A stretch of 64,000 nt of DNA from Lelliottia jeotgali (GTDB lineage Bacteria; Pseudomonadota; Gammaproteobacteria; Enterobacterales; Enterobacteriaceae), in contig CP018628.1 of assembly GCA_002271215.1 (NCBI GenBank), forward strand, positions 1,364,001-1,428,000, written 5' to 3'. This document shows, in pieces, positions 1 to 8,644 of the stretch. A program made the translations under genes and the position numbers. The notes below the pieces were generated by a model, which made no database searches, was not told the DNA's origin, and saw only the letters and a list, made by a program, of their open reading frames with translations. Numbering within the stretch: the stretch's first letter is position 1; each line of letters starts with the position of its first letter.

Positions 1-6
1 GGACGA

Positions 7-294
7 TCACCTGGTGCTGCGCCATGCCTGAAGTTGTGCCATCAGCATCTCTTCAATCAGCTCACTGCGGCTGATCTCGCGCGCATCGGCCAGCTCCGTT
101 AAGGCGTCGACAGCCTCCGCGTTGAGTTTTAGCTCGACGCGTTTAAGCCCACGACTCTTGTCGCGTTTCAGCTGATTGCGCTTATTGATGCGCAACTGTT
201 CATCACGCGAAAGCGGATTGGTTTTTGGTCGTCCCGGTCGACGTTCAGTCGCGAACAGATCTAATGTCGTGCGGTCCGTTTGTTCTTTGGCCAT
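7..294 (-). CDS. ybfE: YbfE, LexA-regulated ribbon-helix-helix-like protein
   Basis: Small basic protein of 95 residues. The N-terminal third is rich in Lys and Arg (about residues 18-53). The C-terminal half (about 52-90) has the strand-helix-helix pattern of CopG/MetJ-type ribbon-helix-helix DNA-binding proteins, with a VELKL strand followed by two amphipathic helices. In E. coli the ortholog is an SOS gene repressed by LexA; its molecular role is not established. It lies downstream of ybfF on the same strand, 129 bases away, and a LexA-box-like sequence sits between them. Stop codon is only six bases from the window edge, so the next gene (fldA in E. coli) is outside. Identity is secure, function is not. 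Confidence 0.85.
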   Translation of the reverse strand: MAKEQTDRTTLDLFATERRPGRPKTNPLSRDEQLRINKRNQLKRDKSRGLKRVELKLNAEAVDALTELADAREISRSELIEEMLMAQLQAWRSTR

Positions 295-411
295 GATTCA
301 GAGACTTCGGGGGAAAACAAGCAGCCCTGCTATTGCCGGGGCGATGAGCGCGACATCATACATGACGTCAACCTGCACGCCAACGACTGGTAGCCTGCGG
401 GCAATCAGTCG

Positions 412-427
412 CTGGCTTTTTAATCAA
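412..427 (-). promoter_or_regulatory. Degenerate LexA-box-like site upstream of ybfE
   Basis: On the minus strand the 16 bases read TTGATTAAAAAGCCAG. The LexA consensus is CTGT-N8-ACAG, and the E. coli ybfE box as I remember it is CTGATTAAAAACCCAG. The site here therefore keeps the position and most bases but has lost the first C of the CTG half. It overlaps the ybfF stop codon (424-426). Binding is inferred. Confidence 0.45.
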
Positions 428-1197
428 ATCGCGTTATCAGAGAGATAGCGGCGTATTGCTCGCAGCACCGCTTCTGGTTTTTCGGCGTGAACCCAGTGCC
501 CGGCTCCGGCAATCACATGCGCACGCGCCTGTGGGAATTGCGCCAACAGGGCGTCGCGATACGCGTCGGTCACATACGGAGAATTGCCCCCGCGAATGAA
601 CAGGGTAGGGTGCGGCCAGGCCGGAACCTTCTTCCAGCCGACAATATTCGAATACTGGTCCCACAGCACCGGCACATTAAAACGCCATGCGCCATCGACG
701 AATGATTTCAGCAGAAACTGCACCACGCCTTCTTCATCAAGATGCTCGCGCATTACCGCAGCGGCTTGCTGGCGAGTCGACACGCCAGCATCGGTCACGG
801 CATTAATGGCGGCAAAAATTTCGTCGTGACGGCGCACGTCATAATCCACCGGCGCGACATCAATCACTACCAGCTGATCGATACGCTCAGGCGCCAGCGC
901 CGTCAGCGCCATCACCGCTTTGCCACCCATCGAATGGCCAATCAGCGTCGCCTTTTCAATATTGTTCGCATCGAGCGTATCCAGCAGATCCTGCGCCATC
1001 ACACTGTAGGTCATCTCCGGGCTGCGATCGGAAAGCCCGTGGTTGCGCATATCCACCTGCAGGATATCGTGGTCGGCCACCAGATCGCGCGCCAGCACGC
1101 CCAGGTTATCGAGACTGCCAAACAGGCCATGAACCAGTACGATGGGGGAATTATTGTTCGGCGATTGTGCAGATTGCGCTCGGCTATTCAATTTCAT
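424..1197 (-). CDS. ybfF: YbfF, alpha/beta-hydrolase esterase
   Basis: Cytoplasmic esterase of 257 residues, close to the E. coli length of 254. It shows the alpha/beta-hydrolase hallmarks: oxyanion motif HGLFGS (about 23-28), nucleophile elbow GHSMGG with catalytic Ser89, a DVAP segment near 113, and a C-terminal GAGHWVHAEKPE segment holding the catalytic His. The E. coli enzyme hydrolyses short acyl esters, including acyl-CoA thioesters and palmitoyl-CoA in vitro; the natural substrate is uncertain. It is divergent from seqA, sharing a 184-base intergenic region. The start chosen gives the family N-terminus MKLNSRAQ. Confidence 0.9.
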   Translation of the reverse strand: MKLNSRAQSAQSPNNNSPIVLVHGLFGSLDNLGVLARDLVADHDILQVDMRNHGLSDRSPEMTYSVMAQDLLDTLDANNIEKATLIGHSMGGKAVMALTALAPERIDQLVVIDVAPVDYDVRRHDEIFAAINAVTDAGVSTRQQAAAVMREHLDEEGVVQFLLKSFVDGAWRFNVPVLWDQYSNIVGWKKVPAWPHPTLFIRGGNSPYVTDAYRDALLAQFPQARAHVIAGAGHWVHAEKPEAVLRAIRRYLSDNAI

Positions 1198-1381
1198 GGC
1201 AAAGTTCTTTTTTTACAGGTGTCAGGTTAGGGTATTATGTTGACCATTCTGCCGCCCGGCTGCAAGGTTCCAGTTTAATCTGACTTTTTGCCGCTGGCCG
1301 GGCTTGACCCTATTCGCGGTTGGGATTAGCCCTTATAATCCCAACGACTTGTATTCAGATAAGATATTGCACTGGATTAAG

Positions 1382-1924
1382 ATGAAAACAATCGAAGTTG
1401 ATGATGAGCTCTATCAGTATATTGCCAGCCACACGCGACATATTGGCGAGAGTGCGTCCGACATTTTACGGCGTATGCTGAAATTTTCCGCCGCCTCACA
1501 GCCTGCAACTCCGGTTTCTAAAGAGGTTCGTCAGCCAAATGCGGTTGCTGAAGTTAAAGCCGTCGCTCCGGTGAAAGATAAAGTGCGCGCGGTGCGTGAA
1601 CTGCTGCTTTCCGATGAATACGCCGAGCAGAAAAAAGCGGTTAACCGCTTTATGCTGGTGCTGTCTACACTCTATTCACTGGATAACAAAGCGTTTGCTG
1701 AAGCCACCGATTCGCTTCATGGCCGTACCCGCGTCTACTTCGCGATCGACGAGCAGACGCTGATTGCAAACGGCAATCAAACCAAGCCTAAACATGTCCC
1801 TGGTACGCCGTACTGGGTGATCACCAATACCAATACCGGACGCAAATGCAGCATGGTCGAACACATCATGCAGTCGATGCAATTCCCGGCGGAATTGATT
1901 GAAAAGGTTTGCGGTACCATTTAA
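1382..1924 (+). CDS. seqA: SeqA, replication initiation sequestration protein
   Basis: Negative regulator of initiation that binds hemimethylated GATC pairs at oriC and behind replication forks. The protein is 180 residues (E. coli 181) starting MKTIEVDDELYQYI. Residues 1-35 form the oligomerisation domain, a variable linker rich in Pro/Ala/Val follows (about 37-65), and the conserved C-terminal DNA-binding domain (about 70-180) holds NGNQTKPKHVPGTPYWV and NTNTGRKCSM. An in-frame upstream ATG at 1304 would add 26 residues that do not belong to the family and overlap the promoter region, so the internal ATG was chosen. pgm follows 24 bases downstream, as in E. coli. Confidence 0.95.
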   Translation: MKTIEVDDELYQYIASHTRHIGESASDILRRMLKFSAASQPATPVSKEVRQPNAVAEVKAVAPVKDKVRAVRELLLSDEYAEQKKAVNRFMLVLSTLYSLDNKAFAEATDSLHGRTRVYFAIDEQTLIANGNQTKPKHVPGTPYWVITNTNTGRKCSMVEHIMQSMQFPAELIEKVCGTI

Positions 1925-1948
1925 CCCTTGCACAGGAAGGACCAGGCA

Positions 1949-3589
1949 ATGGCAAATCACGATCGTGCGGGTCAGCCTGCACAACAAAGCGATTTGATTA
2001 ACGTCGCTCAGCTTACCGCTCAGTACTATGTACTGAAGCCAGAAGTGGGTAACGCAGAACACGCAGTGAAGTTTGGGACGTCTGGCCACCGTGGCAGCGC
2101 GGCGCGCCACAGCTTTAACGAACCGCATATTCTGGCCATTGCCCAGGCCATCGCGGAAGAACGCGCCAAAAATGGTGTGACCGGTCCGTGCTATGTCGGC
2201 AAAGACACCCATGCGCTGTCCGAACCGGCATTCATTTCCGTGCTGGAAGTGCTGGCCGCGAACGGCGTTGACGTTATCGTGCAGGAAGACAACGGCTATA
2301 CCCCAACGCCTGCGGTCTCGAATGCCATTCTGGTGCACAACAAAAAAGGCGGCGCGCAGGCTGACGGTATCGTCATCACCCCTTCGCACAACCCGCCGGA
2401 CGACGGTGGTATCAAATACAATCCGCCAAACGGTGGCCCGGCTGATACCAATGTCACCAAAGTCGTCGAAGACCGCGCCAATGCGCTGTTGGCTGATGGT
2501 CTGAAAGGCGTAAAACGTATTTCTCTGGATGCCGCGATGGCTTCCGGTCATGTGAAAGAAGTGGATCTGGTTCAGCCGTTTATCGAAGGGCTGGCCGATA
2601 TCGTTGATATCGCCGCGATTCAAAAAGCGGGCCTGAAGCTGGGCGTGGACCCGCTCGGCGGCTCCGGTATCGAATACTGGAAGAGCATTGCCGAATTCTA
2701 CAAGCTGGATCTGACCATCGTTAACGATCAGGTTGATCAGACCTTCCGCTTTATGCACCTCGATAAAGACGGCGCTATCCGTATGGACTGCTCCTCCGAG
2801 TGTGCGATGGCCGGTCTGCTGGCCCTGCGTGACAAGTTCGATCTGGCGTTTGCTAACGACCCCGACTACGACCGTCACGGTATCGTCACCCCTGCGGGCC
2901 TGATGAATCCGAACCACTACCTGGCCGTTGCGATCAACTATCTGTTCCAGCATCGTCCACAGTGGGGCAAAGAGGTGGCCGTCGGTAAAACGCTGGTCTC
3001 TTCCGCGATGATTGACCGCGTGGTGAACGATCTGGGCCGTAAACTGGTAGAAGTGCCGGTGGGCTTCAAATGGTTCGTTGATGGTTTGCACGATGGCAGC
3101 TTTGGCTTTGGCGGCGAAGAGAGCGCGGGCGCGTCATTCCTGCGTTTCGACGGTACGCCGTGGTCCACGGATAAAGACGGCATCATCATGTGCCTGCTGG
3201 CAGCGGAAATTACCGCGGTCACCGGTAAGAACCCGCAGGAGCACTACAACGAGCTGGCCGCTCGCTTTGGTGCGCCGAGCTACAACCGTATTCAGGCCAG
3301 TGCAACTTCTGCGCAGAAAGCTGCGCTGTCTAAGCTTTCTCCAGAGATGGTGAGCGCGGATACGCTGGCGGGTGACCCGATCACCGCGCGTCTGACGGCG
3401 GCACCGGGTAACGGCGCGTCTATCGGTGGCCTGAAAGTGATGACGGCGAACGGCTGGTTTGCTGCGCGTCCTTCCGGTACGGAAGATGCGTACAAAATTT
3501 ACTGCGAAAGCTTCCTCGGCGACGAACACCGTAAGCTGATTGAGAAAGAAGCGGTAGAGATTGTGAGTGAAGTGCTGAAGAACGCATAA
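1949..3589 (+). CDS. pgm: Phosphoglucomutase (alpha-D-glucose)
   Basis: Interconverts glucose 1-phosphate and glucose 6-phosphate in the cytoplasm, feeding UDP-glucose, glycogen and galactose metabolism; functionally it links with the galETKM operon at 58-62.5 kb. 546 residues, the E. coli length. The phosphoserine loop TPSHNPP places the catalytic Ser at 146, the metal loop is DPDYDRHG (about 303-310), the sugar loop GGEESAG follows, and the C-terminal phosphate loop is [12 protein letters not shown]. The start at 1949 is preceded by AGGAAGG (1934-1940) and gives MANHDRAGQ; the ATG at 1928 is overlapped by seqA spacing and lacks a site. Likely cotranscribed with seqA. Confidence 0.97.
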   Translation: MANHDRAGQPAQQSDLINVAQLTAQYYVLKPEVGNAEHAVKFGTSGHRGSAARHSFNEPHILAIAQAIAEERAKNGVTGPCYVGKDTHALSEPAFISVLEVLAANGVDVIVQEDNGYTPTPAVSNAILVHNKKGGAQADGIVITPSHNPPDDGGIKYNPPNGGPADTNVTKVVEDRANALLADGLKGVKRISLDAAMASGHVKEVDLVQPFIEGLADIVDIAAIQKAGLKLGVDPLGGSGIEYWKSIAEFYKLDLTIVNDQVDQTFRFMHLDKDGAIRMDCSSECAMAGLLALRDKFDLAFANDPDYDRHGIVTPAGLMNPNHYLAVAINYLFQHRPQWGKEVAVGKTLVSSAMIDRVVNDLGRKLVEVPVGFKWFVDGLHDGSFGFGGEESAGASFLRFDGTPWSTDKDGIIMCLLAAEITAVTGKNPQEHYNELAARFGAPSYNRIQASATSAQKAALSKLSPEMVSADTLAGDPITARLTAAPGNGASIGGLKVMTANGWFAARPSGTEDAYKIYCESFLGDEHRKLIEKEAVEIVSEVLKNA

Positions 3590-3604
3590 CTCTGCGGTCT
3601 GTTT

Positions 3605-3636
3605 GCCGGGTGGCGGCTCCGCCTTACCCGGCCTAC
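3605..3636. repeat. REP (palindromic unit) element
   Basis: GCCGGGTGGCGG-loop-CCGCCTTACCCGGC palindrome ending in CCTAC, in the 3' region of pgm. The same unit recurs at 24208, 24331, 24454 and, more diverged, at 29787. Such units in E. coli relatives act as transcript-end stabilisers and gyrase or IHF sites. Confidence 0.8.
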
Positions 3637-3657
3637 AAAACTGCTCTGCGGTCTGAT

Positions 3658-3692
3658 GCCCTCACCCCAACCCTCTCCCACAGGGAGAGGGA
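3658..3692. repeat. Interspersed CCCTCTCCC/GGGAGAGGG palindrome
   Basis: A perfect 9-bp inverted repeat (3671-3679 with 3683-3691) preceded by CCCTCACCCCAA. The same element, in the opposite orientation, occurs at about 24270, 24393 and 29901, each time close to a REP unit. Confidence 0.7.
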
Positions 3693-3702
3693 GAAAACAC
3701 TA

Positions 3703-3736
3703 AAAACGGTAACCTTCGGGTTGCCGTTTTGCTTTT
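3703..3736. terminator. Bidirectional intrinsic terminator between pgm and potE
   Basis: A 12-bp stem AAAACGGTAACC / GGTTGCCGTTTT with one T-G pair closes a TTCG tetraloop, followed by GCTTTT on the plus strand and TTTTTA on the minus strand. It sits between convergent pgm and speF-potE. Confidence 0.85.
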
Positions 3737-3741
3737 ACCTC

Positions 3742-3772
3742 GTAGGCCCGGTAAGCGTCAGCGCCACCGGGC
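3742..3772. repeat. REP element, second orientation
   Basis: GTAGGCCCGGTAAGCG...CGCCACCGGGC palindrome between the terminator and the potE stop. It pairs with the REP unit at 3605 in opposite orientation, giving a BIME-like arrangement split by the terminator. Confidence 0.7.
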
Positions 3773-3815
3773 TTTTTTATACCGGGCGCACTGCATTTGC
3801 CCGGTGTGATATTTT

Positions 3816-5132
3816 TTAACTGTGCTTATTCTTCAACTCAAACCGTGGTGACACCAGGCCATAAAGCGTCCAGCCCATAAACGTCACCATCGCGCCGTAC
3901 AGCATCGCTTCCTGACCGGACGAATAGAGTGCGTAGAAACTGTAAATCGCCCCGACCAACGCCACGAAATTGGCGATTTTGGCTTTGCGTGGATCGACAT
4001 TCGCCATTTTCTGAATGATCACCAGCGCCGCCATCGACAGAATGTACGGAATGATATTCGTCACTACCGCCAGGTTAACCAGCACGTTGAACTGGCTGTT
4101 GAGCGACGGACTAATGGTCATCAGCGACAAACCGCTCTGGAAAATCACAATCGCTAACATGCCCTGAACCGGCGCATCTGCTTTGCTGACGCGGGAGAAG
4201 ATTTTTGGGAAATAACCGGAGTCAGCGGACGATTTAAACACCTGCGCAATGGTGAACTGCCAGCCGAGCAGCGAACCGCAGCAGGACATCACCATCAGGC
4301 CCATGATCACTTTCCCGACTTCCGGGGTGAACATCTGCGCAAACGCCAGGCCAAACGGTGCGGTGGAGTTCGCCAGATCCATGTTTGGCACGATCCCGGC
4401 AATCACGTTAGTGGAGATGATATAAATTACCGCTGCGCCCAACGTCCCGCCCAGCACCGCGATCGGTACATTGCGTTCTGGATTCTCCACGACTTCAGCG
4501 TTGGCACACGCCGATTCCAGCCCCAGGAACGCCCACAGCGTCATGGCGATAGACGACCCGACCGCCGTAAAGAACGGCACGTGATGTGGGTTCCAGGAGT
4601 TTGCGTACAGCGTAGGGCTAAACCAGAACCAGCCGATAATGCACAGACCCACCACCGGGATGATCACGCCCCAGACGGTGACGCTGCTGATCTGCCCGGT
4701 AATGCGTGCGCCGCCAAAGTTAGCCACGGTACACAGCCACAGCACGCCGATGGTCGCCAGTCCAATCTGCACCGGCGTCAGTGCGACGCCGAAGAGTTCC
4801 GTCCCGTAACCGACCGCCGATATAGCAATCGCCACGTTGGCAATCAGCAGTGACACACCGTAAGTGTAGTTGGCCATAAAGTTGCCCGACTTACCGAAGG
4901 CATACTCCGCGTAACCGCCCATCCCGCCGGACTTGCGGCTGAACATCCCGCATTTGGCAAAGGCCCACGCCAGCGCCATCGAGCCGACGGCTGTCACCAG
5001 CCAGGAGATAATGGAGATCGTCCCGACCTCCGCCAGTTTGGTCGGCAGCATGATGATGCCGGAGCCCATCATATTCACCATCGTCAATACGGTGAGCTGC
5101 ACCACACCCATCTTGTTGGATTTCTTACTCAT
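3816..5132 (-). CDS. potE: PotE, putrescine-ornithine antiporter
   Basis: Inner-membrane transporter of the APC family that exchanges cytoplasmic putrescine for external ornithine, completing the acid-resistance cycle started by SpeF. 438 residues (E. coli 439) with about twelve hydrophobic segments; the N-terminus holds the APC substrate signature MMGSGIIMLPTKLAE. The start overlaps the speF stop by four bases (ATGA), indicating translational coupling, and an AAGGGG ribosome site lies inside the end of speF. Expression is expected to follow the speF leader. Identification is by near-identity to E. coli PotE along the whole length. Confidence 0.97.
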   Translation of the reverse strand: MSKKSNKMGVVQLTVLTMVNMMGSGIIMLPTKLAEVGTISIISWLVTAVGSMALAWAFAKCGMFSRKSGGMGGYAEYAFGKSGNFMANYTYGVSLLIANVAIAISAVGYGTELFGVALTPVQIGLATIGVLWLCTVANFGGARITGQISSVTVWGVIIPVVGLCIIGWFWFSPTLYANSWNPHHVPFFTAVGSSIAMTLWAFLGLESACANAEVVENPERNVPIAVLGGTLGAAVIYIISTNVIAGIVPNMDLANSTAPFGLAFAQMFTPEVGKVIMGLMVMSCCGSLLGWQFTIAQVFKSSADSGYFPKIFSRVSKADAPVQGMLAIVIFQSGLSLMTISPSLNSQFNVLVNLAVVTNIIPYILSMAALVIIQKMANVDPRKAKIANFVALVGAIYSFYALYSSGQEAMLYGAMVTFMGWTLYGLVSPRFELKNKHS

Positions 5133-7327
5133 AGTTTTTCCCCTTTCAGCAGCGTGGGCTGTGCGGTTGGCTGCTTAATGACATAACAGCGGACCTGTTT
5201 ATGACCATCACACTCTTCGACGTAAACGCCCTGTAGCTCAGGCGCAAAGCCCGGCAGAAGGTTGATCCCTTCTTCCAGCGCGGTGAAGTAATGCAGCACT
5301 GAATCGCCCCACACTTCGCCAGGGACCACGCACAGCACGCCCGGTGGGTAAGGGAGCGCCCCTTCAGCCGCAATACGACCTTCGGCATCACGCAGGGAAA
5401 CCAGCTCCACTTCGCCGCGCAGATAGGCGTAATTCGCCTCCTGTGGATTCATCTTCACTGGCGGGAAATGCGCCTTGCGGAACATCTCTTTTTGCAGCTG
5501 TTTCACGTTGTGGCGGGCGTAGAGATCGTGCATCTCCTGGCAAATCTGGCGCAGGGAATAACCGGCGTAACGTTCAGGATGCTGTTTGTAGAGTGACGGC
5601 AATACTTCTTTGAGCGGCGCGTCGGTTTCCAGCAATTTCTCGAAACGCACCAGTTGGGCAATCAGCTGCTGCAACTTACCCATATCCTCAGCAGGGGTCA
5701 GCAGGAACAAGATTGAGTTGAGGTCGCATTTCTCCGGCACTACGCCGTTTTCACGCAGGAAGTTGGCGAGGATTGTGGCCGGTACGCCGAAATCTTCATA
5801 CTCACCGGTACGTGCGTTGATGCCCGGCGTGGTCAGCAGCAATTTGCACGGATCGATAAAATACTGATGCTCAGCGTAGCCTTCAAACGCATGCCAGTTT
5901 TCTCCCGGTACAAAGTGGAAGAAGCGCAGGTCAGAGGAAATCTCCGCCGTCGGCCAGCTTTCCCACGGTTTTCCGTCGACCATATCTGGCACAAACGGGC
6001 GGATAAACTGACAGTTTTGCAGGATCAATTTGCGGGCTTCGATGCCATTCACCACGCAGTCCATCCACATGTTGCGTCCGCTTTGGCCTTCGTGCATCCG
6101 GGCGTTGATGTCCAGAGCGGCAAACAACGGATAAAACGGGCTGGTGGAGGCGTGCATCATAAAGGCATTGTTCAGGCGTTTGTGCGGAACGTAGCGCTGC
6201 TGGCCTTTGATGTGGCTGTCTTTCTTGTGAATTTGCGAAGTCTGAGAGAACCCGGCCTGCTGTTTATGCACCGACTGGGTAACCAGGATCCCCGGATCGT
6301 TCTCGTTCAGTTCCAGCAGCAGCGGGGAACAATCCGCCATCATCGGAATAAATTGCTCGTAGCCGACCCACGCGGAGTCAAACAGAATGTAGTCACACAG
6401 ATGACCAATTTTATCGACAACCTGACGAGCGTTATAGATGGTGCCGTCATAAGTGCCAAGCTGGATCACCGCCAGGCGGAACGGGCGCTGATCGCGGGTG
6501 CGGCCCGGTGCCACTTCAGCCACCAGTTCACGCAGATAGTTCTCTTCGAAGCAATGCGCATCTATCCCGCCGATAAAGCCGTACGGGTTGCGCGCGGTTT
6601 CCAGATAAACCGGCGTGGCTCCCGCCTGCAACAGTGCGCCGTGGTGATTGGATTTGTGGTTGTTGCGGTCGAACAGCACCAGGTCGCCTGGCGTCAACAG
6701 GGCATTCAGCACCACTTTATTGGACGATGATGTTCCGTTCAGCACGAAGTAGGTTTTGTCGGCGTTAAACACTTTGGCCGCATGTTTTTGTGCCGTGCAC
6801 GGCGCACCTTCGTGAATGAGCAGATCGCCCATTGCCACGTCGGCATTACACAGGTCAGAGCGGAACAGCGTCTCACCGAAGAAATCAACGAATTGATTCC
6901 CGGCCGGGTGACGGCGGAAGAACTGGCCCCCCTGATGCCCTGGGCAGTCAAAGGCGCTATTGCCTTGTTTAACGTAATCGACCAGCGCACGGAAGAACGG
7001 CGGGCGCAGCTGGGTTTCATACTTCAGGGCAGCCGCTTCAAGCTGACGCCCGTAGAAATCGTTGCTGGTGTCGTTGCACTCAAAAACACCCTGAATGCGC
7101 GGTAAATATTCTGCTGGGACAATCTCTTCTTTGTGAGTGGCGATAAATACCGGAATCTCAAATCCGGTGGCTTCTATTTCTTCTATGGTGCCATTAAATA
7201 TATCGCCAACGGCCAGAACAACGGCTGCAACATCAATATAATCCGTCGCTGTGACATCAGTCATTTCACGTGTGGTTGTAAAGCAGTCCGGGCAAGCGCG
7301 GCTGGCCGCGATTTTTAACATCTTCAT
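5129..7327 (-). CDS. speF: Inducible ornithine decarboxylase
   Basis: PLP-dependent cytoplasmic enzyme that converts ornithine to putrescine and CO2, consuming a proton. 732 residues, the E. coli length. Fold type I: an N-terminal wing domain (about 1-110, the most diverged part here), then the PLP domain with CPGHQGG (128-134), NGTSSSNK (197-204), FDSAWVGYEQF and the Schiff-base lysine in TQSVHKQQ (Lys355), and a C-terminal domain from about 570. It is the first structural gene of the operon and is followed by potE with a four-base overlap. Control by the upstream leader peptide speFL is expected. Note that an acid- or ornithine-inducible promoter was not pinpointed. Confidence 0.97.
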   Translation of the reverse strand: MKMLKIAASRACPDCFTTTREMTDVTATDYIDVAAVVLAVGDIFNGTIEEIEATGFEIPVFIATHKEEIVPAEYLPRIQGVFECNDTSNDFYGRQLEAAALKYETQLRPPFFRALVDYVKQGNSAFDCPGHQGGQFFRRHPAGNQFVDFFGETLFRSDLCNADVAMGDLLIHEGAPCTAQKHAAKVFNADKTYFVLNGTSSSNKVVLNALLTPGDLVLFDRNNHKSNHHGALLQAGATPVYLETARNPYGFIGGIDAHCFEENYLRELVAEVAPGRTRDQRPFRLAVIQLGTYDGTIYNARQVVDKIGHLCDYILFDSAWVGYEQFIPMMADCSPLLLELNENDPGILVTQSVHKQQAGFSQTSQIHKKDSHIKGQQRYVPHKRLNNAFMMHASTSPFYPLFAALDINARMHEGQSGRNMWMDCVVNGIEARKLILQNCQFIRPFVPDMVDGKPWESWPTAEISSDLRFFHFVPGENWHAFEGYAEHQYFIDPCKLLLTTPGINARTGEYEDFGVPATILANFLRENGVVPEKCDLNSILFLLTPAEDMGKLQQLIAQLVRFEKLLETDAPLKEVLPSLYKQHPERYAGYSLRQICQEMHDLYARHNVKQLQKEMFRKAHFPPVKMNPQEANYAYLRGEVELVSLRDAEGRIAAEGALPYPPGVLCVVPGEVWGDSVLHYFTALEEGINLLPGFAPELQGVYVEECDGHKQVRCYVIKQPTAQPTLLKGEKL

Positions 7328-7966
7328 AATTATCTCTTTATTTTAGGCAATATTTGTCCTTCGACTTCGTATAAAAATGAAATCGAAATATTCCGGAAAA
7401 AAAAGCAAAGAGGGGCCGCTGATAAAAAATCAGTTAATTGCTTTTAGATGAAATAAATCCACGCCGTCCGGTGACGGAAAAAAGCGGATTTAAGGGGAAG
7501 GAGCGCAGCGCCCACAGGCAAGTGCCTGTAAGTCAGGAGTTTTCAGGATAACCTGTAAGCAGACGCGCCCTGGGTCGAAGGACTACCGGGCGTTGAAGAA
7601 ATGAAAATCAAAGCTATTGCGGTGGGCGAACATCATAATATGTGTTGTCCGCCTAATATGAGGCATTAAACGATTGTTGTTTTCCATGAGTACATTTCCT
7701 TTCAGTAATTGAAAGCAAGGCCATTTTATCCATGAAAAGGCAGCAAACCGTGAAGAAGATCACCAATAACCGATCATATCAGAAATAAATATTCGTTTTG
7801 CGTGAATAGAGCAGCGTATAACGCTGGTTTGTATTAATAATGTTAATACAATGTATTTCTGATGTGTTTGATTATTTTAAGGGGAGCATATATATGCGTC
7901 CACTTAATAATTAAATACGTAACATTAAGTTGTATTAATTGAATTGAGTTAATTCTGAATAAATAT
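7328..7966 (-). promoter_or_regulatory. speF leader and promoter region, after kdpE
   Basis: About 640 bases separate speF from kdpE. The part 7328-7582 is the speFL-speF spacer, where Rho-dependent termination is known to act in E. coli; it contains a small hairpin (7514-7519 with 7524-7529). The leader ORF lies at 7583-7687. The rest, 7688-7966, is AT-rich and must contain the speF promoter and the end of the kdp transcript; I see no convincing U-tract terminator after kdpE and no further gene. Confidence 0.6.
7583..7687 (-). CDS. speFL: SpeFL, ornithine-sensing arrest leader peptide
   Basis: A 34-codon ORF, too short for ordinary gene calling. The peptide contains MPHIRRTTHI (residues 8-17) and ends FAHRNSFDFHFFNAR before a UAG stop, matching the E. 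coli SpeFL peptide almost residue for residue; differences I recall are near residues 5, 7 and 19. The start ATG is preceded by GAAAGGAAATG, a good ribosome site. In E. coli, ornithine captured in the exit tunnel by the nascent peptide stalls the ribosome near the end of this ORF, which blocks Rho and lets speF-potE be transcribed. Conservation of the C-terminal effector end and of the UAG codon argues that the mechanism is intact here. Confidence 0.92.
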   Translation of the reverse strand: MENNNRLMPHIRRTTHIMMFAHRNSFDFHFFNAR

Positions 7967-8644
7967 TCAAAGCATGAACCGATAACCGATACCGGTTTCA
8001 GTTAATAAATGGCGGGGGCGTGCGGGGTCCATCTCCAGCTTCTGACGAAGGTGGCCCATATATATGCGTAAATAGTGACTATGCTCGACGGCGTTCGGTC
8101 CCCAAACCTGGTTCAACAGCTGGCGTTGGGTCAGGACTTTGCCGTGATTGTTGAGGAGCACCGCCAGCAGGCGAAACTCAATTGGGGTGAGATGGATCTC
8201 TTCTGCGCCGCGCAGGATGCGACGTGCAGGCAGATCGACCTGAATATCCGAAAAGGTATACACCGGGTCGGAAGGCGTGGTCGCACTGTGGCGGCGCAAT
8301 GCTACGCGCAGTCGCGCCTGAAGTTCGCCAATACCAAACGGCTTACTGAGATAGTCGTCGGCCCCGGCGTCAAGCGCTGCAATTTTGTCCGTCTCTTCGG
8401 CGCGCGCCGAGAGCACAATGATCGGCATCTGGCTCCACTGGCGCACTTCGCGGATAAAATCGAGGCCGTCACCGTCGGGCAGGCCGAGATCAAGGATAAC
8501 CAGATCGGGTTTGCGGGTGGCGGCTTCGATAAGCCCCCGCTGTAATGTCCCGGCGTCATACACGCGCAAGCCGTCGCCTTCCAGCGCAGCGCGCACGAAA
8601 CGACTAATAGCGAGTTCATCTTCGACAATCAGGACGTTAATCAC
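7967..8644 (-). CDS. kdpE: KdpE response regulator
   Basis: OmpR-family response regulator of the potassium-limitation two-component system; when phosphorylated by KdpD it activates kdpFABC. 225 residues, the E. coli length. The receiver domain (1-115) has the acidic pocket E8/D9, the phospho-acceptor Asp52 in VILDLGLPDGDG and the conserved Lys in LSKPF; the winged-helix DNA-binding domain (about 130-225) has LTPIEFRLL and the HSHYLRIYMGHLRQKLE recognition helix region. The start codon is GTG, overlapping the kdpD stop by four bases (GTGA), implying coupling. It is the last gene of the operon. Confidence 0.97.
   Translation of the reverse strand: MINVLIVEDELAISRFVRAALEGDGLRVYDAGTLQRGLIEAATRKPDLVILDLGLPDGDGLDFIREVRQWSQMPIIVLSARAEETDKIAALDAGADDYLSKPFGIGELQARLRVALRRHSATTPSDPVYTFSDIQVDLPARRILRGAEEIHLTPIEFRLLAVLLNNHGKVLTQRQLLNQVWGPNAVEHSHYLRIYMGHLRQKLEMDPARPRHLLTETGIGYRFML

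Noticed and set aside
1304..1381. 26-residue N-terminal extension of SeqA
   Set aside because: The extension is not part of the family and would place the start in the promoter region; MKTIEVDD is the known start.
1676..3091. 471-codon open frame antisense to seqA-pgm
   Set aside because: It mirrors pgm codon bias (frame open because of strong host codon preference), has no ribosome site and no recognisable protein family.
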